From NCBI GenBank assembly GCA_018054915.1, contig JAGPIR010000049.1, positions 1 to 7,992 on the forward strand: a DNA stretch of 7,992 nt. The letters run 5' to 3'. Position 1 is the first letter of the stretch. Every line of letters begins with the position of its first letter. Both the position numbers and the translations under genes were made by a program. The notes below the pieces were generated by a model, which did not search any database, was not told the origin of the DNA, and saw only the letters and a program-made list of their open reading frames with translations. Of the stretch, positions 6,612 through 7,992 are shown one piece after another. The stretch comes from Allobrachymonas sp. (GTDB lineage Bacteria > Pseudomonadota > Gammaproteobacteria > Burkholderiales > Burkholderiaceae_C).

Positions 6612-7853
6612 ATGCCCATCGAAATGATCGAAAACGAAGACTTCCACGCTGGCACCCGCATCAAGGTCATGGGCGTGGGCGGCGGCGGCGGAAACGCCGT
6701 GCAGCACATGATTGACCGCAGTGTCAACGGCGTGGAGTTCATCTGCGCCAATACCGATGCGCAGGCGCTCAGCCGCAGCGGCGCGCACCACACCATCCAG
6801 CTGGGCACTTCGGGCCTTGGTGCCGGCAGCAAACCTGACAAGGGCCGCGATGCCGCAGAAAGCGCACTCGAAGAAATCCGCAGCGCTCTCGACGGTGCGC
6901 ACATGGTGTTCATTACCGCTGGCATGGGCGGCGGCACCGGCACCGGCGCAGCGCCGGTGATTGCGCGCGTGGCGCGTGAAATGGGCATCCTCACTGTTGG
7001 CGTGGTCACCAAGCCGTTTGAGTGGGAAGGCGGCCGCCGCATGACCAACGCTGATAACGGTGTATCCGAACTCGAAGCCAACGTCGATTCACTGATCGTG
7101 GTGCTCAACGAAAAACTTCAGGAAGTACTCGGCGACGACGTCACCCAAGAAGAAGCCTTCGCCCATGCCAACGATGTGCTCAAGAATGCCGTGGGTGGTA
7201 TTGCCGAAATCATCAACGAATACGGTCAGATCAATGTCGACTTCGAAGACGTGAAGACCGTGATGGGTGAACCCGGCAAGGCCATGATGGGCACAGCCAT
7301 GGCCAGCGGCCCCGACCGCGCACGCATCGCCGCCGAACAGGCCGTGGCCTGCCCGCTGCTGGAGGGCATTGACCTCTCAGGCGCGCGCGGCGTGCTGGTG
7401 CTGATCACGGCCGCCAAAGGCAGCCTCAAGCTCAAGGAATCACAGCTGGCGATGAACACCATCCGCGCCTACGCCTCACCGGACGCCCACATCATCTATG
7501 GCGCTGCCTATGACGACGCCATGGGTGACAGTGTGCGCGTCACTGTGGTTGCAACAGGCTTGAGCCGGCAAGGAGCGCGGCGCAATGTCCCTCCCATGCA
7601 GGTCATCAGCCGTACGGGCACTGATGACCTGACCGGCTTCGTGCCCGCGGCTGTATCCACACCTCCTGCAGGTGTAGCCATTCCAGTTATGACCAACGTC
7701 TCTCCTGCTGGCAATGTAGGCGCCAGCGTCTGGCAAACCGGCCGAGTCTCGGGTGAAACGGCCAACCCGGCATCCGTGCGCGTCAGCCAGCTGTCCTCCA
7801 GCGGCCTGGACGATTACGAAATCCCGGCCTTCCTGCGCAAGCAAGCGGACTGA
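6612..7853 (+). CDS. ftsZ: FtsZ, tubulin-like GTPase forming the division ring
   Basis: FtsZ is a cytoplasmic GTPase that polymerises at midcell into the Z-ring scaffold. The product is 413 residues, about 30 more than E. coli FtsZ. The globular domain covers about residues 14-325, with KVMGVGGGGGNAVQHMI (18-34), FICANTDAQAL (43-53), and the tubulin signature GMGGGTGTGAAP (104-115). These are followed by TKPFEWEGGRR (133-143) and the T7 synergy loop INVDFEDV (207-214), whose acidic residues complete the GTPase site of the neighbouring subunit. The linker from about 330 to 398 is rich in Val, Ala, Pro, Ser and Thr and poor in charge. The C-terminal conserved peptide DYEIPAFLRKQAD (401-413) should bind FtsA, ZipA and MinC-type partners. 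The gene has its own strong ribosome site after a 203-base spacer and is followed by a terminator, so it ends the transcription unit. Confidence 0.98.
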   Translation: MPIEMIENEDFHAGTRIKVMGVGGGGGNAVQHMIDRSVNGVEFICANTDAQALSRSGAHHTIQLGTSGLGAGSKPDKGRDAAESALEEIRSALDGAHMVFITAGMGGGTGTGAAPVIARVAREMGILTVGVVTKPFEWEGGRRMTNADNGVSELEANVDSLIVVLNEKLQEVLGDDVTQEEAFAHANDVLKNAVGGIAEIINEYGQINVDFEDVKTVMGEPGKAMMGTAMASGPDRARIAAEQAVACPLLEGIDLSGARGVLVLITAAKGSLKLKESQLAMNTIRAYASPDAHIIYGAAYDDAMGDSVRVTVVATGLSRQGARRNVPPMQVISRTGTDDLTGFVPAAVSTPPAGVAIPVMTNVSPAGNVGASVWQTGRVSGETANPASVRVSQLSSSGLDDYEIPAFLRKQAD

Positions 7854-7865
7854 GAGGCCCGCATT

Positions 7866-7894
7866 GGCCGGGCGCCCATGCGCCCGGCCTTTTT
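7866..7894 (+). terminator. Intrinsic terminator after ftsZ
   Basis: A perfect 10-bp GC-only stem, GGCCGGGCGC (7866-7875) and GCGCCCGGCC (7880-7889), closes a CCAT tetraloop and is followed directly by TTTTT (7890-7894). It starts 12 bases after the ftsZ stop. There is no matching A-run on the left side, so it acts on + strand transcripts only. It marks the end of the dcw transcription unit. Confidence 0.93.
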
Positions 7895-7992
7895 CAGCCT
7901 TTTCGCACGCAAAAGCGGCGCCGGGATCCGTGCACAGATACCAATTGCGACCAATATGCAGGGACAAGACATTTGCAAACAACTGCAAATGC
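7895..7992. other. Non-coding tail after the dcw terminator
   Basis: No start codon with a ribosome site and no supported ORF lies here. By gene order this should be the upstream region of the next gene, commonly lpxC in proteobacterial dcw clusters, but that gene is not in the window. TTGCGA (7945-7950) could be a -35 box, but the bases 17 to 18 further on (GACATTT) are a poor -10, so no promoter is called. Confidence 0.5.
7970..7991. repeat. 8-bp inverted repeat, possible operator
   Basis: CATTTGCA (7970-7977) and TGCAAATG (7984-7991) are perfect inverted repeats separated by AACAAC. The 22-base span suits a dimeric helix-turn-helix regulator bound over two helical turns. No T-run can be judged because the window ends. 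A related half-site, ATATGCA, lies at 7954-7960. Confidence 0.35.

Noticed and set aside
6553..6627. 24-codon ORF (ATG 6553) overlapping the ftsZ start out of frame
   Set aside because: No Shine-Dalgarno precedes its ATG, and the translation has no recognisable features.
1..7992. Search for a novel system such as a defence island, mobile element, CRISPR array or embedded RNA gene
   Set aside because: All coding space is filled by seven conserved dcw genes in canonical order with intact motifs. No tRNA-like fold, long repeat array, transposase or integrase fragment was seen.

Overview
This window is an ordinary, intact stretch of a bacterial division and cell wall (dcw) cluster. It holds seven genes on the + strand in the order ftsW (5'-truncated by the window edge), murG, murC, ddl, ftsQ, ftsA, ftsZ. 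The order matches the distal part of the proteobacterial dcw cluster. The GC-rich coding sequence and the protein details suggest a betaproteobacterium, most likely of the Burkholderiales. Examples are the FtsW loop with PEAHTDF, the FtsA membrane-targeting tail, and an FtsZ ending in a DYEIPAFLRKQAD-type C-terminal peptide. This taxonomic placement is inferred from recalled family patterns, not from a search.

Layout. Positions 1-4340 hold ftsW, murG, murC and ddl, each joined to the next by a 4-base ATGA stop/start overlap, which suggests translational coupling. Positions 4341-4356 are a 16-base gap before ftsQ; a 7-codon mini-ORF spans this gap and overlaps both neighbours by ATGA. ftsQ (4357-5172) is followed 6 bases later by ftsA (5179-6408, GTG start). 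A 203-base spacer (6409-6611) is the only large gap. It holds a possible 37-residue ORF, an almost perfect Shine-Dalgarno with no canonical start behind it, and an AT-rich leader next to the ftsZ ribosome binding site. ftsZ (6612-7853) is followed by a strong intrinsic terminator (7866-7894). The last 98 bases contain no gene but do contain an 8-bp inverted repeat; in this gene order lpxC would be expected beyond the window.

How the genes work together. MurC adds L-Ala to UDP-MurNAc, and Ddl supplies the D-Ala-D-Ala dipeptide that MurF later attaches. MurG converts lipid I to lipid II. FtsW polymerises lipid II at the septum. FtsQ links the cytoplasmic and periplasmic halves of the divisome. 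FtsA tethers FtsZ filaments to the membrane.

No mobile element, CRISPR array, tRNA, rRNA, defence system or other exotic system is visible. The points worth a second look are small: the ddl-ftsQ mini-ORF, the unexplained elements of the ftsA-ftsZ spacer, and the inverted repeat at the right edge.
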